Assembly: GCA_910583965.1 (NCBI GenBank)
Contig: CAJUAE010000098.1
Coordinates: 1-12,163 of the forward strand
DNA from: an uncultured Lachnospiraceae bacterium
GTDB taxonomy: Bacteria; Bacillota; Clostridia; Lachnospirales; Lachnospiraceae
Direction: 5' to 3'
DNA length: 12,163 nucleotides
Shown: one piece after another, positions 6,000 to 12,163 of the stretch
How the letters are laid out: each line of letters opens with the position of its first letter
How positions within the stretch are numbered: position 1 is the first letter of the stretch
The notes under the pieces: generated by a model
Database searches by the model: none
What the model was told of the DNA's origin: nothing
Seen by the model: only the letters and a program-made list of their open reading frames with translations
Program-made: the position numbers and the translations under genes

Positions 6000-6054
6000 A
6001 TTACTTTGGAAAAATAGGTTTAGATGCTATAAAGAGATAGCACTCTAAAGTAAT
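6000..6054 (+). promoter_or_regulatory. structured 5' leader of the lipoprotein mRNA
   Basis: ATTACTTTGGA (6000-6010) pairs with TCTAAAGTAAT (6044-6054) at 10 of 11 positions, and TGCTAT (6025-6030) pairs with ATAGCA (6037-6042) inside it. The structure ends six bases before the ATG, and no ribosome binding site is recognisable between it and the start. This suggests translation depends on the fold. If transcription starts near 6005, the first few bases of the outer stem would be missing. Confidence 0.5.
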
Positions 6055-6060
6055 TCTTTT

Positions 6061-7047
6061 ATGAGAAAGAAAAACTATTTCAAATGCGTAGTAGTCTTAA
6101 TGTTAATAGGGTTTTTGTTAACTGCATGTGGATCAACGCTGTCCAAACCAGATTCAAATGAACCATCAACAACAAAAGTATTGATGGAAGATAAGTTGAC
6201 TTTTGAGGAGGGAGAAGAAAGATGGGTATTAGGGAACAATAAAATTGCACGATCTTCAATTGTGACAATTACTTTTCTTGATGCATTGAAGGATATGCCT
6301 AAAGAGGAAGCATGGGATGTGTCTCAGGAACAGAATGGCACTGTAATGGCATGGATTAAACTAACAGAGCAGACACAGTTGGATTTTGAAGGGTATGATT
6401 TATATATTACAGCAGATGGCAGAATTAGGGCATCTTCTGGTAATTCTCTGTTTGCAGGTTATGAGAATGTAACAGAGATTCAGTTTAACAACTGTTTTTA
6501 CACAGATGGAGTGACAAATATGTACACGATGTTTCACAGTTGTGGCAGTTTGAAGAATATTGACTTACATAATTTTGATACGAGCCAAGTAACAGATATG
6601 TATTGTATGTTTTATGATTGTAATCATTTAGAACAAATTGATGTAAACAGTTTTGATACAAGCAAAGTGACGAATATGGGGCATATGTTTAGCAGATGTA
6701 TAGCTTTGACCGAAATCGATTTGAGTGGTTTTGACACAAGTCAGGTAACAAATATGTTTGTTATGTTCAATGATTGTAGAGGCATAAAGGAATTGGATTT
6801 AAGCAAATTTAAAACAGAACAGGTAATAAATATGAATTCTATGTTTTATGACTGTACGAGTTTGGAAAAAATTGACTTAAGCAGTTTTGATACAAGTCGT
6901 GTTACTAATATGCATGCAATGTTTTATGATTGTGTTAGCTTAAAAAGCCTTGATTTGAGCAATTTCAATGCGAGTCAGGTAACAGATGCGGAGAATCTGC
7001 TGTACAATGCAGGAATTACAGCTCAAGAGGCGGGATTTCCGCAATAA
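6061..7047 (+). CDS. BspA-family (DUF285) leucine-rich-repeat-like surface lipoprotein
   Basis: The 328-residue protein has a lipoprotein signal peptide: a KK-rich start, hydrophobic residues 9-21 and lipobox LTAC with the lipidated Cys23. A Ser/Thr-rich linker and a non-repeat domain (about 40-135, including WVLGNNKIARSSIVTITFLD) follow. Then come seven tandem repeats from residue 137: one of 27, five of 26 and a final degenerate copy, each like LxxIDLSxFDTSxVTNMxxMFxDC. These DUF285 repeats form solenoids on extracellular proteins of gut bacteria and mycoplasmas, usually thought to mediate binding. No other anchor is seen. It is monocistronic, with its own promoter and terminator. The nearest purine-rich stretch to the ATG is too far away to be a normal ribosome binding site. 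Confidence 0.88.
   Translation: MRKKNYFKCVVVLMLIGFLLTACGSTLSKPDSNEPSTTKVLMEDKLTFEEGEERWVLGNNKIARSSIVTITFLDALKDMPKEEAWDVSQEQNGTVMAWIKLTEQTQLDFEGYDLYITADGRIRASSGNSLFAGYENVTEIQFNNCFYTDGVTNMYTMFHSCGSLKNIDLHNFDTSQVTDMYCMFYDCNHLEQIDVNSFDTSKVTNMGHMFSRCIALTEIDLSGFDTSQVTNMFVMFNDCRGIKELDLSKFKTEQVINMNSMFYDCTSLEKIDLSSFDTSRVTNMHAMFYDCVSLKSLDLSNFNASQVTDAENLLYNAGITAQEAGFPQ
6469..7014 (+). repeat. 78-bp coding tandem repeats (DUF285/PARCEL-like)
   Basis: Seven in-frame units encode the 26-residue protein repeats, with near-identical cores around TTTGATACAAG and ATGTTTTATGA. The protein sequence is better conserved than the DNA, so the array is old or has been shuffled by recombination. Confidence 0.8.
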
Positions 7048-7134
7048 GTAGTTAGAAAAATAGTCGATACAGATTGTGTAAGATATTTTTTTAAAGCATA
7101 TCATATATCCTAAATATAGAATAGGATTTTATAT

Positions 7135-7168
7135 AAAAAAACACTTTAGGTGGCTAAAGTGTTTTTTT
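7135..7168. terminator. 15-bp perfect bidirectional intrinsic terminator
   Basis: Seven A plus CACTTTAG (7135-7149) pair perfectly with CTAAAGTG plus seven T (7154-7168) around a GTGG loop. The A and T tracts serve as the U-tract on either strand. It ends the lipoprotein transcript 88 bp after the stop codon. A smaller stem, ATCCTA (7107-7112)/TAGGAT (7122-7127), precedes it. Confidence 0.92.
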
Positions 7169-7440
7169 GTTACAATTCTATATAACAGTATATCATAATC
7201 AAAAATATAAGTCTAGTAATTTTTTTATTAAATTATATAATAACACTATGAGTGTTACTTTTCATATCCACGCAAAAGTAGAAAGAGCAGTACACAGGAA
7301 TGATTGTTCTTTTGTATTTTGTGAGCATATATGTTATTGTTTACATCAAAAATGCGTATAGATATCTCCAAATCTGGTGTGAATGGCAATCTGAATAGTT
7401 CCTGTCAAAATCAAATGAAATGTAAACACTTATAGAAATT
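7169..7440. other. intergenic region, no gene seen
   Basis: AT-rich spacer between the lipoprotein terminator and the promoter at 7441. It contains a perfect 7-bp stem, TAACACT (7241-7247)/AGTGTTA (7251-7257). A 64-codon frame here starts inside the terminator, has no ribosome binding site and has an unlikely composition, so it is not called. Confidence 0.45.
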
Positions 7441-7470
7441 TTGTCATGTAAAAATAATACAGATTATAGT
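7441..7470 (+). promoter_or_regulatory. promoter of a putative small RNA
   Basis: TTGTCA (7441-7446), an 18-bp spacer and TATAGT (7465-7470) form a good sigma-A promoter. A 7-bp perfect palindrome GTGAAAT (7471-7477)/ATTTCAC (7483-7489) covers the expected start site near 7477. It could be a repressor operator or the first RNA stem. Confidence 0.6.
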
Positions 7471-7475
7471 GTGAA

Positions 7476-7656
7476 ATTAAAGATTTCACCATCCTGATTT
7501 GTATGTCCGCAAGAGCGGACAGATGAGGGTTTGTGTGAGAAGTACTTTTAAGCGCTTATGACAGTTTTCACTCACAGCAAAGGCCATTTCGTGGAGAGGT
7601 ACTAAGTTTCACATTTGATTTAAGATTCTGTGAAGCGGAATCTTAGGGATTTTTTT
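7476..7656 (+). ncRNA. candidate structured small RNA of about 180 nt, class unknown
   Basis: No open frame is present between a promoter and an intrinsic terminator. The sequence contains a perfect hairpin TGTCCGC (7504-7510)/GCGGACA (7515-7521) with an AAGA loop, possibly enclosed by CATC/GATG. A longer stem joins 7532-7541 to 7565-7576 with a 2-nt bulge, and a small CCA/TGG stem lies near 7584-7593. Local GC is higher than in the flanks, and TTTCACA at 7607-7613 could pair back to the 5' end. The length resembles 6S RNA, but I cannot draw the 6S closing stem and central bubble. I recognise no T-box, SAM, cobalamin or c-di-GMP motif. Because helD has its own promoter, it looks like an independent transcript, although a leader role for helD by read-through remains possible. 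Confidence 0.5.
7621..7656 (+). terminator. intrinsic terminator of the small RNA
   Basis: TAAGATTC (7621-7628) pairs with GAATCTTA (7638-7645), continued inward by a U-G and a G-C pair. Seven T (7650-7656) follow after GGGA. The four bases between stem and T-tract make it slightly less than ideal. Confidence 0.75.
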
Positions 7657-7695
7657 GATATATTTTCAAAGAAATATCTTGTACAAATTGTAGAT

Positions 7696-7732
7696 ATTAT
7701 TTCTGAACAGTTTCTAAGCCATTAGAAATAAT
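7696..7732 (+). promoter_or_regulatory. mutually exclusive hairpins between small RNA and helD promoter
   Basis: TTAGAAATAAT (7722-7732) can pair with ATTATTTCT (7696-7704; 9 bp) or with TTTCTAA (7711-7717; 7 bp), but not with both. The arrangement resembles a switch. It could matter only in RNA that reads through the upstream terminator, because the helD promoter starts at the right edge of the structure. It might instead be a DNA-level operator. Confidence 0.4.
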
Positions 7733-7760
7733 TGATTAAGGACAAATAATGTATTATAAA
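7732..7760 (+). promoter_or_regulatory. helD promoter
   Basis: TTGATT (7732-7737), a 17-bp spacer and TATAAA (7755-7760) put the transcript start near 7767, about 40 bases before the first ATG of the helD frame. Confidence 0.6.
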
Positions 7761-7805
7761 GCGTGACAAAATCGCAACCGAACAATCATAATACGCAACC
7801 CTGTA

Positions 7806-9941
7806 ATGGGAAGTACGTATGCAAACCCAATAAAGGGGAGAGAACAAAAGTTCTTAGAAAGGTATGGGTACGATATGTCGAATCAAAAATTGACAAAGAG
7901 TAAAGAATGGGAACAGGAAGATGTGCATTTTAAAGAATGTAGATCGCTGATTGCCGCGAATATTGCGGAGTATGAGCGACAGTATGAGGAGCGCCATAAG
8001 GAGACGAAGGCGTTGTTTGATGAAGTGCAAAGCGGCAATGTGGAGCTTTACGATCAAATGATGACCTCGCGTAGTCTTGAGGAACATAGTTTAAATCAAT
8101 TAAATAAAAATAAGGCAGCATATGAGAAGCCTTTTTTTGGCAGGATTGATTATCGCAATTTAGATGAACGATTGTTTGAATCAATCTACATTGGAAAACA
8201 TGGCGTTTTACGCAATAAAACAGATGTGGAAATTGTGGATTGGCGAGCACCAATTTCCACTGTTTACTATGAGAATGAATTGGGTAGAGGAACTTACAGC
8301 ATTCCTGATAGTCAAAATGATGGCAAAGGGCGTGAATATCGCATTGACCTAAGTTTGAAACGAACATATGATATTGAAAAAGGGCGTATACAAGGATTTT
8401 ATGACAGTGATGTAGCGGCAAATGATGAACTTCTGGTAAAATATTTAAGCAAAAATAGAGATGCTGTGCTTGGCGATATTATTGCAACAATCCAAAAAGA
8501 ACAAAATGAGATTATACGAGAAAGTCCATTTCATAACATTATTGTACAGGGAGTTGCCGGTAGTGGAAAGACAACAGTGGCAATGCATCGCATTTCCTAT
8601 ATTATGTACAATTATAAAGAGCGTTTTACTTCCAATGAATTTTGTATTGTGGGTGGAAGTGACATTTTAATTGATTATATTACAGGAGGACTTCCAGAGT
8701 TAGACGTGTATGATGTGAAACATATGCGCATGGATGAACTGCTTGTCCATTTATTAAAGAAGGAATGGAAGAAAAAATATCAGATAGTTTCACCATCTCC
8801 AAGTCTTGCGTGGAAAAGTAAGATGTTATTTACATCAGAATTAGAACAGCATATGCAACGACTGCGAGGGCATATTCTTGGCAATTGTGTGGTGTATGAT
8901 GAAGAACTAGGTATGCTGTTGTCTCAGAAAAATAATGATGATTTTATTAAGGGAAATCCAAATTATTCTATCAATCGACTTCTTGTAACACTCGATGAGC
9001 GATTGCGCACTCGTATTAAATTGCAGTGTCAAGGGCGTGAGGAGATTGGAATATACAAGAAAAAACTTGCACAATATAAAAATTATTTTTCCAATCATTG
9101 TTATAAAGGAACTGTGGTGAATCTATATTTGCAATTTCTAGAAGTATATGGAAGTGCGTATTATATTAATATGACGTCCGTTATAGAACAAGTTTTACGG
9201 GGTATTTTTGATGTGTATGATATTGCCGCAATGCTTATCATTTACTATAGGGCGTTACAAAAGAAACCAGATGACGAGTTTGGACAGATTTTTATTGACG
9301 AAGCACAAGATTTTGGCCCCATTGTCTATTATGCTTTGCGCACTGTATTGCCAGAATGCTATTTTACTATTATGGGTGATGTGTCTCAGAATGTCAATTA
9401 TGAGTGTGGGATGAATGAATGGAACGACATGCGCGAGAAAATTTTTGATGGTAATACAGATCAGTTTCGAGTGTTGGCAAAGAGCTATCGCAATACAATT
9501 GAGATTTCGGAGTTTGCTGGAATGATATTGAGCAGCGCCTCAAGAGGAGCATATAAGATTGAACCTGTTATCAGGCATGGTGCACCTGTTCATTTTATAG
9601 AGAGTATCTCCAAAGAGGAGGCTGCGGGCATATCCGTCGATATTTTAACTGATATGCAGCAGAAAGGCTATGAGACAATGGCAGTTATTTGTTTTTCCGA
9701 CAAAGAGAAAGAAAGTGTTATCAGGCGACTTAGCAATCAGATAACATTGACAGATTCGGATAAGAGTGGTTTTAGCAAGGGAGTGATGGTGCTTACCGTA
9801 CCAGAAACCAAGGGGCTTGAATTTGATTGTGTGTTATTGTGGAAACCAGATTTAAAGGGATACAAGGAGAATCCCAAATTGGCAAAACTTTTGTATGTGG
9901 CTTCTACGCGAGCATTACATGAATTGTTTGTAGTAAAATAG
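7806..9941 (+). CDS. helD: HelD-like UvrD/Rep-superfamily helicase, RNA polymerase recycling factor
   Basis: The 711-residue protein has the HelD layout. An N-terminal helical arm (about 33-110) is followed by the family block VDWRAPI (144-150) and a first RecA-like domain with Walker A GVAGSGKTT (249-257). A long insert (about 300-480) separates this from Walker B IFIDEAQDF (495-503), GDVSQ (524-528), LAKSYRNT (557-564), VLTVPETKGLEFD (662-674) and YVASTRALH (697-705). HelD enters the RNA polymerase channels and uses ATP to free stalled enzyme from DNA; related proteins affect rifampicin tolerance in some bacteria. The start is uncertain. The ATG at 7806 has no ribosome binding site, whereas Met24 (7875) begins where family similarity starts and has GAAAGG 12 nt upstream. 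aroA follows after 86 bp. Confidence 0.85.
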   Translation: MGSTYANPIKGREQKFLERYGYDMSNQKLTKSKEWEQEDVHFKECRSLIAANIAEYERQYEERHKETKALFDEVQSGNVELYDQMMTSRSLEEHSLNQLNKNKAAYEKPFFGRIDYRNLDERLFESIYIGKHGVLRNKTDVEIVDWRAPISTVYYENELGRGTYSIPDSQNDGKGREYRIDLSLKRTYDIEKGRIQGFYDSDVAANDELLVKYLSKNRDAVLGDIIATIQKEQNEIIRESPFHNIIVQGVAGSGKTTVAMHRISYIMYNYKERFTSNEFCIVGGSDILIDYITGGLPELDVYDVKHMRMDELLVHLLKKEWKKKYQIVSPSPSLAWKSKMLFTSELEQHMQRLRGHILGNCVVYDEELGMLLSQKNNDDFIKGNPNYSINRLLVTLDERLRTRIKLQCQGREEIGIYKKKLAQYKNYFSNHCYKGTVVNLYLQFLEVYGSAYYINMTSVIEQVLRGIFDVYDIAAMLIIYYRALQKKPDDEFGQIFIDEAQDFGPIVYYALRTVLPECYFTIMGDVSQNVNYECGMNEWNDMREKIFDGNTDQFRVLAKSYRNTIEISEFAGMILSSASRGAYKIEPVIRHGAPVHFIESISKEEAAGISVDILTDMQQKGYETMAVICFSDKEKESVIRRLSNQITLTDSDKSGFSKGVMVLTVPETKGLEFDCVLLWKPDLKGYKENPKLAKLLYVASTRALHELFVVK

Positions 9942-10027
9942 TTTCTTGTGAAAAGTAGGGGAGTATGATAGACTTTATATGAAACAATCTGATACTATGA
10001 CAGATAAAATATGAAAGGAATGATATC

Positions 10028-11347
10028 GTGACGATTGAAAAGTATAAAGTACAAAAATTGGATACTCCTGTTGATTGGGTTGTAGAAGTACCAGGTTCAA
10101 AAAGTATGACAAATAGGGCATTGTTGATGGCAGCACTTGCTGATGGAATGACAACTCTAAAAGGGGTACTATTCAGTGATGATTCCAGAAATTTTCTTGA
10201 TTCGTTAAAGTCACTTGGTTTTCAAGTGAATGTTGACGAAGACGCAAAAGTAGTCATAGTAGAAGGCTTGAATGGAAAAGTCCCTGTTACAGAGGGAGAA
10301 ATCAATGTTGGTAGTGCTGGTACTGCGGCAAGGTTTTTGACGGCAATGCTTGCTATGGCGGAGGGAACTTTTGTAATAAATGCCTCTGAACAGATGAAAA
10401 AACGCCCAATGAAGCCACTTTTTGAAGTGTTGACAGAATTAGGGGCAGAGATTATCTGTCTGGAAAAAGAGGGATTTCTGCCCATTCGTGTCAGAGGAAT
10501 TGGCGGTAAACTACCCACAGATAAAATATGTAATGTAAAGCTTAATATCAGTGAAAGTACACAATTTCTGAGTGCATTGATGCTAATTTCGCCTATGATA
10601 AAACAAGGACTTAGCATTGAGATTACAAGTGTGCGTAAAGATGGTGCGTACATACAAATTACGCGTAAAATGATGGAGCAGTTTGGCGCAGTAGTGAATT
10701 TTGATGGCGAAAAATATTATATGAAAAGTGGGATTTCTTATACTGCAAGATGCTATCAGATTGAACCAGACATATCGGCCGCTTGTTATTTTTACGCAGC
10801 AGCAGCACTTACAGGAGGTAGAACTGTAGTTAAAAATGTTACATGGGAATGCATGCAAGGTGATTTAAAGTTTCTAGAATTGCTATCGCAAATGGGGTGT
10901 ATTGTTAACGATACACCTGATGGAATTGAAATAAGAGGGATTGCAGATAGCAAATTAAAAGGTACCACTGTAGACATGAAGGATTTTTCTGATCAGGCAA
11001 TGACGCTTGCAGCGCTTGCGCCTTTTGTGGACAGTACTGTTCGTATTGAAAATATTGGCCATATTCGATTACAGGAATCAGATCGCATTCATGCGATTGT
11101 GACAGAGCTTTTGCGTCTTGGCATTTCCTGCGAGGAGGAACAGGATGCTATTACCATCCATCCAGGTGTGCCACAGCCAACAGTAATCCAAACATATGAA
11201 GATCACCGCATGGCAATGGCGTTTGCGTTGATTGGGCTATGTGTGGAAGGAATAGAAATTTCTAATCCTATGTGTTGCAAAAAAACATTTGAGACTTATT
11301 TTGATGTGCTTGACAGGCTTTGTAATCAAACTAATTATAACAAATAG
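10028..11347 (+). CDS. aroA: 3-phosphoshikimate 1-carboxyvinyltransferase (EPSP synthase)
   Basis: The 439-residue protein catalyses the sixth shikimate step, joining phosphoenolpyruvate to shikimate 3-phosphate. The substrate loops are all present: PGSKSMTNRALL (22-33), GSAGTAARFLTAML (95-108), MKKRPMKPL (123-131), ESTQFLSAL (176-184), the catalytic-Asp region DFSDQAMTLAALAPF (319-333), RLQESDRIHA (347-356), EDHRMAMAFAL (391-401) and KKTFETYFDVL (418-428). The length fits a complete enzyme. It starts at GTG with AAAGGAA 7 nt upstream. No other aro gene is adjacent within the window. It may be read from the helD transcript or from a weak promoter in the 86-bp gap. A repeat element begins one base after the stop codon. 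Confidence 0.95.
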   Translation: MTIEKYKVQKLDTPVDWVVEVPGSKSMTNRALLMAALADGMTTLKGVLFSDDSRNFLDSLKSLGFQVNVDEDAKVVIVEGLNGKVPVTEGEINVGSAGTAARFLTAMLAMAEGTFVINASEQMKKRPMKPLFEVLTELGAEIICLEKEGFLPIRVRGIGGKLPTDKICNVKLNISESTQFLSALMLISPMIKQGLSIEITSVRKDGAYIQITRKMMEQFGAVVNFDGEKYYMKSGISYTARCYQIEPDISAACYFYAAAALTGGRTVVKNVTWECMQGDLKFLELLSQMGCIVNDTPDGIEIRGIADSKLKGTTVDMKDFSDQAMTLAALAPFVDSTVRIENIGHIRLQESDRIHAIVTELLRLGISCEEEQDAITIHPGVPQPTVIQTYEDHRMAMAFALIGLCVEGIEISNPMCCKKTFETYFDVLDRLCNQTNYNK

Positions 11348-11397
11348 TAACAGCTCAGCCATGCGAAATTGAATCAATAAAATGCTATTGGGAGCTT

Positions 11398-11490
11398 TTT
11401 ATATAAAACACTTTGTAGATTCTAAATGCCCAATATGCAATAAGCTGTAGAAATATTTGGAATTGTCAGAATATATAAACTGACAATTTA
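11398..11490. repeat. 93-bp direct repeat, copy A
   Basis: Differs from copy B at one base (T at 11463, C at 11613). It ends in a hairpin AATTGTCAG (11461-11469)/CTGACAATT (11480-11488), 9 bp perfect. TATTGGG (11386-11392), just outside the copy, can pair with CCCAATA (11429-11435) within it. Confidence 0.9.
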
Positions 11491-11547
11491 ATGAATAATA
11501 ATAACTCAGCCATGCAAAATTGAAGTGATAAAATACTATAAAGAACG

Positions 11548-11640
11548 TTTATATAAAACACTTTGTAGATTCTAAATGCCCAATATGCAATAAGCTGTAG
11601 AAATATTTGGAACTGTCAGAATATATAAACTGACAATTTA
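11548..11640. repeat. 93-bp direct repeat, copy B
   Basis: Lies 150 bp from copy A. The single difference falls in the terminal hairpin, giving one C-A mismatch. The sequence left of this copy lacks the TATTGGG pairing partner seen near copy A, so the outer parts have diverged more than the core. Confidence 0.9.
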
Positions 11641-11694
11641 TGAATGAGCATGGCTGAACTATTACAATAAATATGAGCAAAACGCCCTTAAACA

Positions 11695-11723
11695 TTGTCA
11701 TACAAATCATATTATTTTAATAT
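11695..11723 (+). promoter_or_regulatory. possible promoter of the deacetylase gene
   Basis: TTGTCA (11695-11700), a 17-bp spacer and TAATAT (11718-11723). The -35 box is good; the -10 box matches consensus at four of six positions. If real, it lies 30 bp outside the repeat element. Confidence 0.4.
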
Positions 11724-11751
11724 ATTTTATAAAAAATAATGAGGGCAGTTT

Positions 11752-12163
11752 ATGCTTGGCAGAAGTAATGATGCTCATGATTCACAGACAAGTGGTGTAT
11801 TGATTCAATATTTGCGGGAAATCAATGCATATTTACAGGAAATTCATATTTCAAGAAAAACTATGACTTTGGCAGTGGCAATGTTCGTGCTGGCAGGGCT
11901 TTTGGGAGTGCGATACAGGGAAGAAGGCACGATTCTGCCCACCAGCTCCACTGTAGGAGGCAGAGAGTTGCCAATTTATTGTGTGCAGACAGAAGAACCA
12001 AAGATTGCGTTGACATTTGATGCGGCATGGGGAAATGAAGATACAAAAAAAATAATGGAGATATTAAAAAAGCATGATGTGAAAGTGACGTTTTTTATGA
12101 CAGGGGGATGGGTGGACTCCTATCCTGATGATGTGAAGATGATTCTTGCGGAGGGTCATGACA
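11752..12163 (+). CDS. membrane-anchored polysaccharide deacetylase (PdaB-like), 3' end outside window
   Basis: The 137 visible residues comprise a short cytoplasmic N-terminus (1-36), one membrane helix (about 37-53, TMTLAVAMFVLAGLLGV) and the start of a NodB-homology domain: KIALTFDAAWGNEDTKKI (84-101), VKVTFFMTGGWV (110-121) and EGHD (134-137), the opening of the metal-binding motif. Classical members read TFDDG; TFDAAWGNEDT is the form seen in the PdaB group, which in Bacillus is needed for spore cortex maintenance. The active site faces outside and would act on peptidoglycan or another amino-sugar polymer. The ATG at 11752 has GAGGG 6 nt upstream. Catalytic residues beyond EGHD cannot be seen. 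Confidence 0.85.
   Translation, partial: MLGRSNDAHDSQTSGVLIQYLREINAYLQEIHISRKTMTLAVAMFVLAGLLGVRYREEGTILPTSSTVGGRELPIYCVQTEEPKIALTFDAAWGNEDTKKIMEILKKHDVKVTFFMTGGWVDSYPDDVKMILAEGHD

Larger units (their letters stand above)
11348..11664. mobile_element. 317-bp MITE-like element with inverted ends
   Basis: The left end TAACAGCTCAGCCATGC (11348-11364) matches the inverted right end GCATGGCTGAACTATTA (11648-11664) at 15 of 17 positions. The element has no coding capacity. It contains a 93-bp core twice, and a third, internal copy of the end motif (ACTCAGCCATGC at 11503-11514) begins the second half, so it looks like two related units fused head to tail. The first and last TA could be a TA target duplication of the IS630/mariner kind, but this is not certain. 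It fills the gap between aroA and the deacetylase gene and starts directly after the aroA stop. Confidence 0.65.

Noticed and set aside
7167..7361. 64-codon plus-strand open frame
   Set aside because: It starts at a TTG inside the T-tract of a terminator, has no ribosome binding site, and its Cys/His/Tyr-rich composition looks like chance translation of AT-rich DNA.
7476..7656. 6S RNA
   Set aside because: The length fits, but the long closing stem and central bubble could not be drawn from the two ends, so the class is left open.
7476..7806. T-box or known riboswitch controlling helD
   Set aside because: No T-box AGGGTGGNACCGCG sequence and no SAM, lysine, cobalamin, glycine, THF or c-di-GMP core was found, and helD has its own downstream promoter.
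7930..8421. 163-codon minus-strand open frame inside helD
   Set aside because: It is antisense to a gene with full helicase motifs and shows an unnatural His/Cys/Leu-rich composition.
10222..10653. 143-codon minus-strand open frame inside aroA
   Set aside because: It is a mirror of the conserved aroA reading frame, with no ribosome binding site or recognisable domain.
11348..11664. CRISPR array
   Set aside because: There are only two long copies of 93 bp, with no short repeat-spacer pattern and no cas genes.

Overview
The window looks like chromosomal DNA of a low-GC, spore-forming Clostridia, most likely a Lachnospiraceae-type gut anaerobe. The reasons are the AT-rich composition, strong AAGGAGG-type ribosome binding sites, sigma-A type promoters with TGnTATAAT -10 boxes, a spore-associated Csp-like S8 protease propeptide, a PdaB-like polysaccharide deacetylase and a BspA-type repeat lipoprotein. 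No phage, plasmid, CRISPR or restriction genes are seen. The assignment rests on gene style, not on any database match.

Layout. Positions 1-598 hold no intact gene but contain a 164-bp imperfect palindrome (71-234) and possible traces of a decayed reading frame. At 599-889 on the minus strand a free-standing 96-residue S8 protease propeptide ends exactly where a catalytic domain would begin. From 1311 two promoter-like boxes sharing an exact 14-bp repeat lead into a plus-strand run of small housekeeping genes: an MGMT-family protein with PCYR in place of PCHR, a small ABC-type ATPase, a NifX/NifB-type protein with a Cys/His-rich tail, a TrmH-family RNA methyltransferase overlapping it, a PAS-domain protein, an acylphosphatase and a Dabb-domain protein. 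Two identical tRNA-Glu(CUC) genes follow, with their own promoter and terminator.

The middle (5671-7805) is accessory in character. A lipoprotein with 26-residue BspA/DUF285 repeats is preceded by a leader that can fold into a two-tier stem directly before the start codon, and is followed by a 15-bp perfect bidirectional terminator. About 300 bp further on lies the best candidate for something undescribed: a promoter (7441-7470), roughly 180 nt of non-coding sequence with several stems, and an intrinsic terminator (7621-7656). This reads as an independent small RNA gene. A mutually exclusive hairpin pair and a second promoter then lead into helD, a UvrD-like helicase that recycles RNA polymerase.

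The right end carries aroA (EPSP synthase of the shikimate pathway). Immediately after its stop codon lies a 317-bp non-coding element with 17-bp inverted ends and an internal 93-bp tandem repeat, resembling a MITE. The same end sequence occurs alone at 946-962, upstream of the S8 fragment. The window ends inside a membrane-anchored polysaccharide deacetylase.

Most genes are ordinary core functions. The interest lies in the non-coding structures: two different palindromic repeat families, the promoter-RNA-terminator unit before helD, and the structured leaders.
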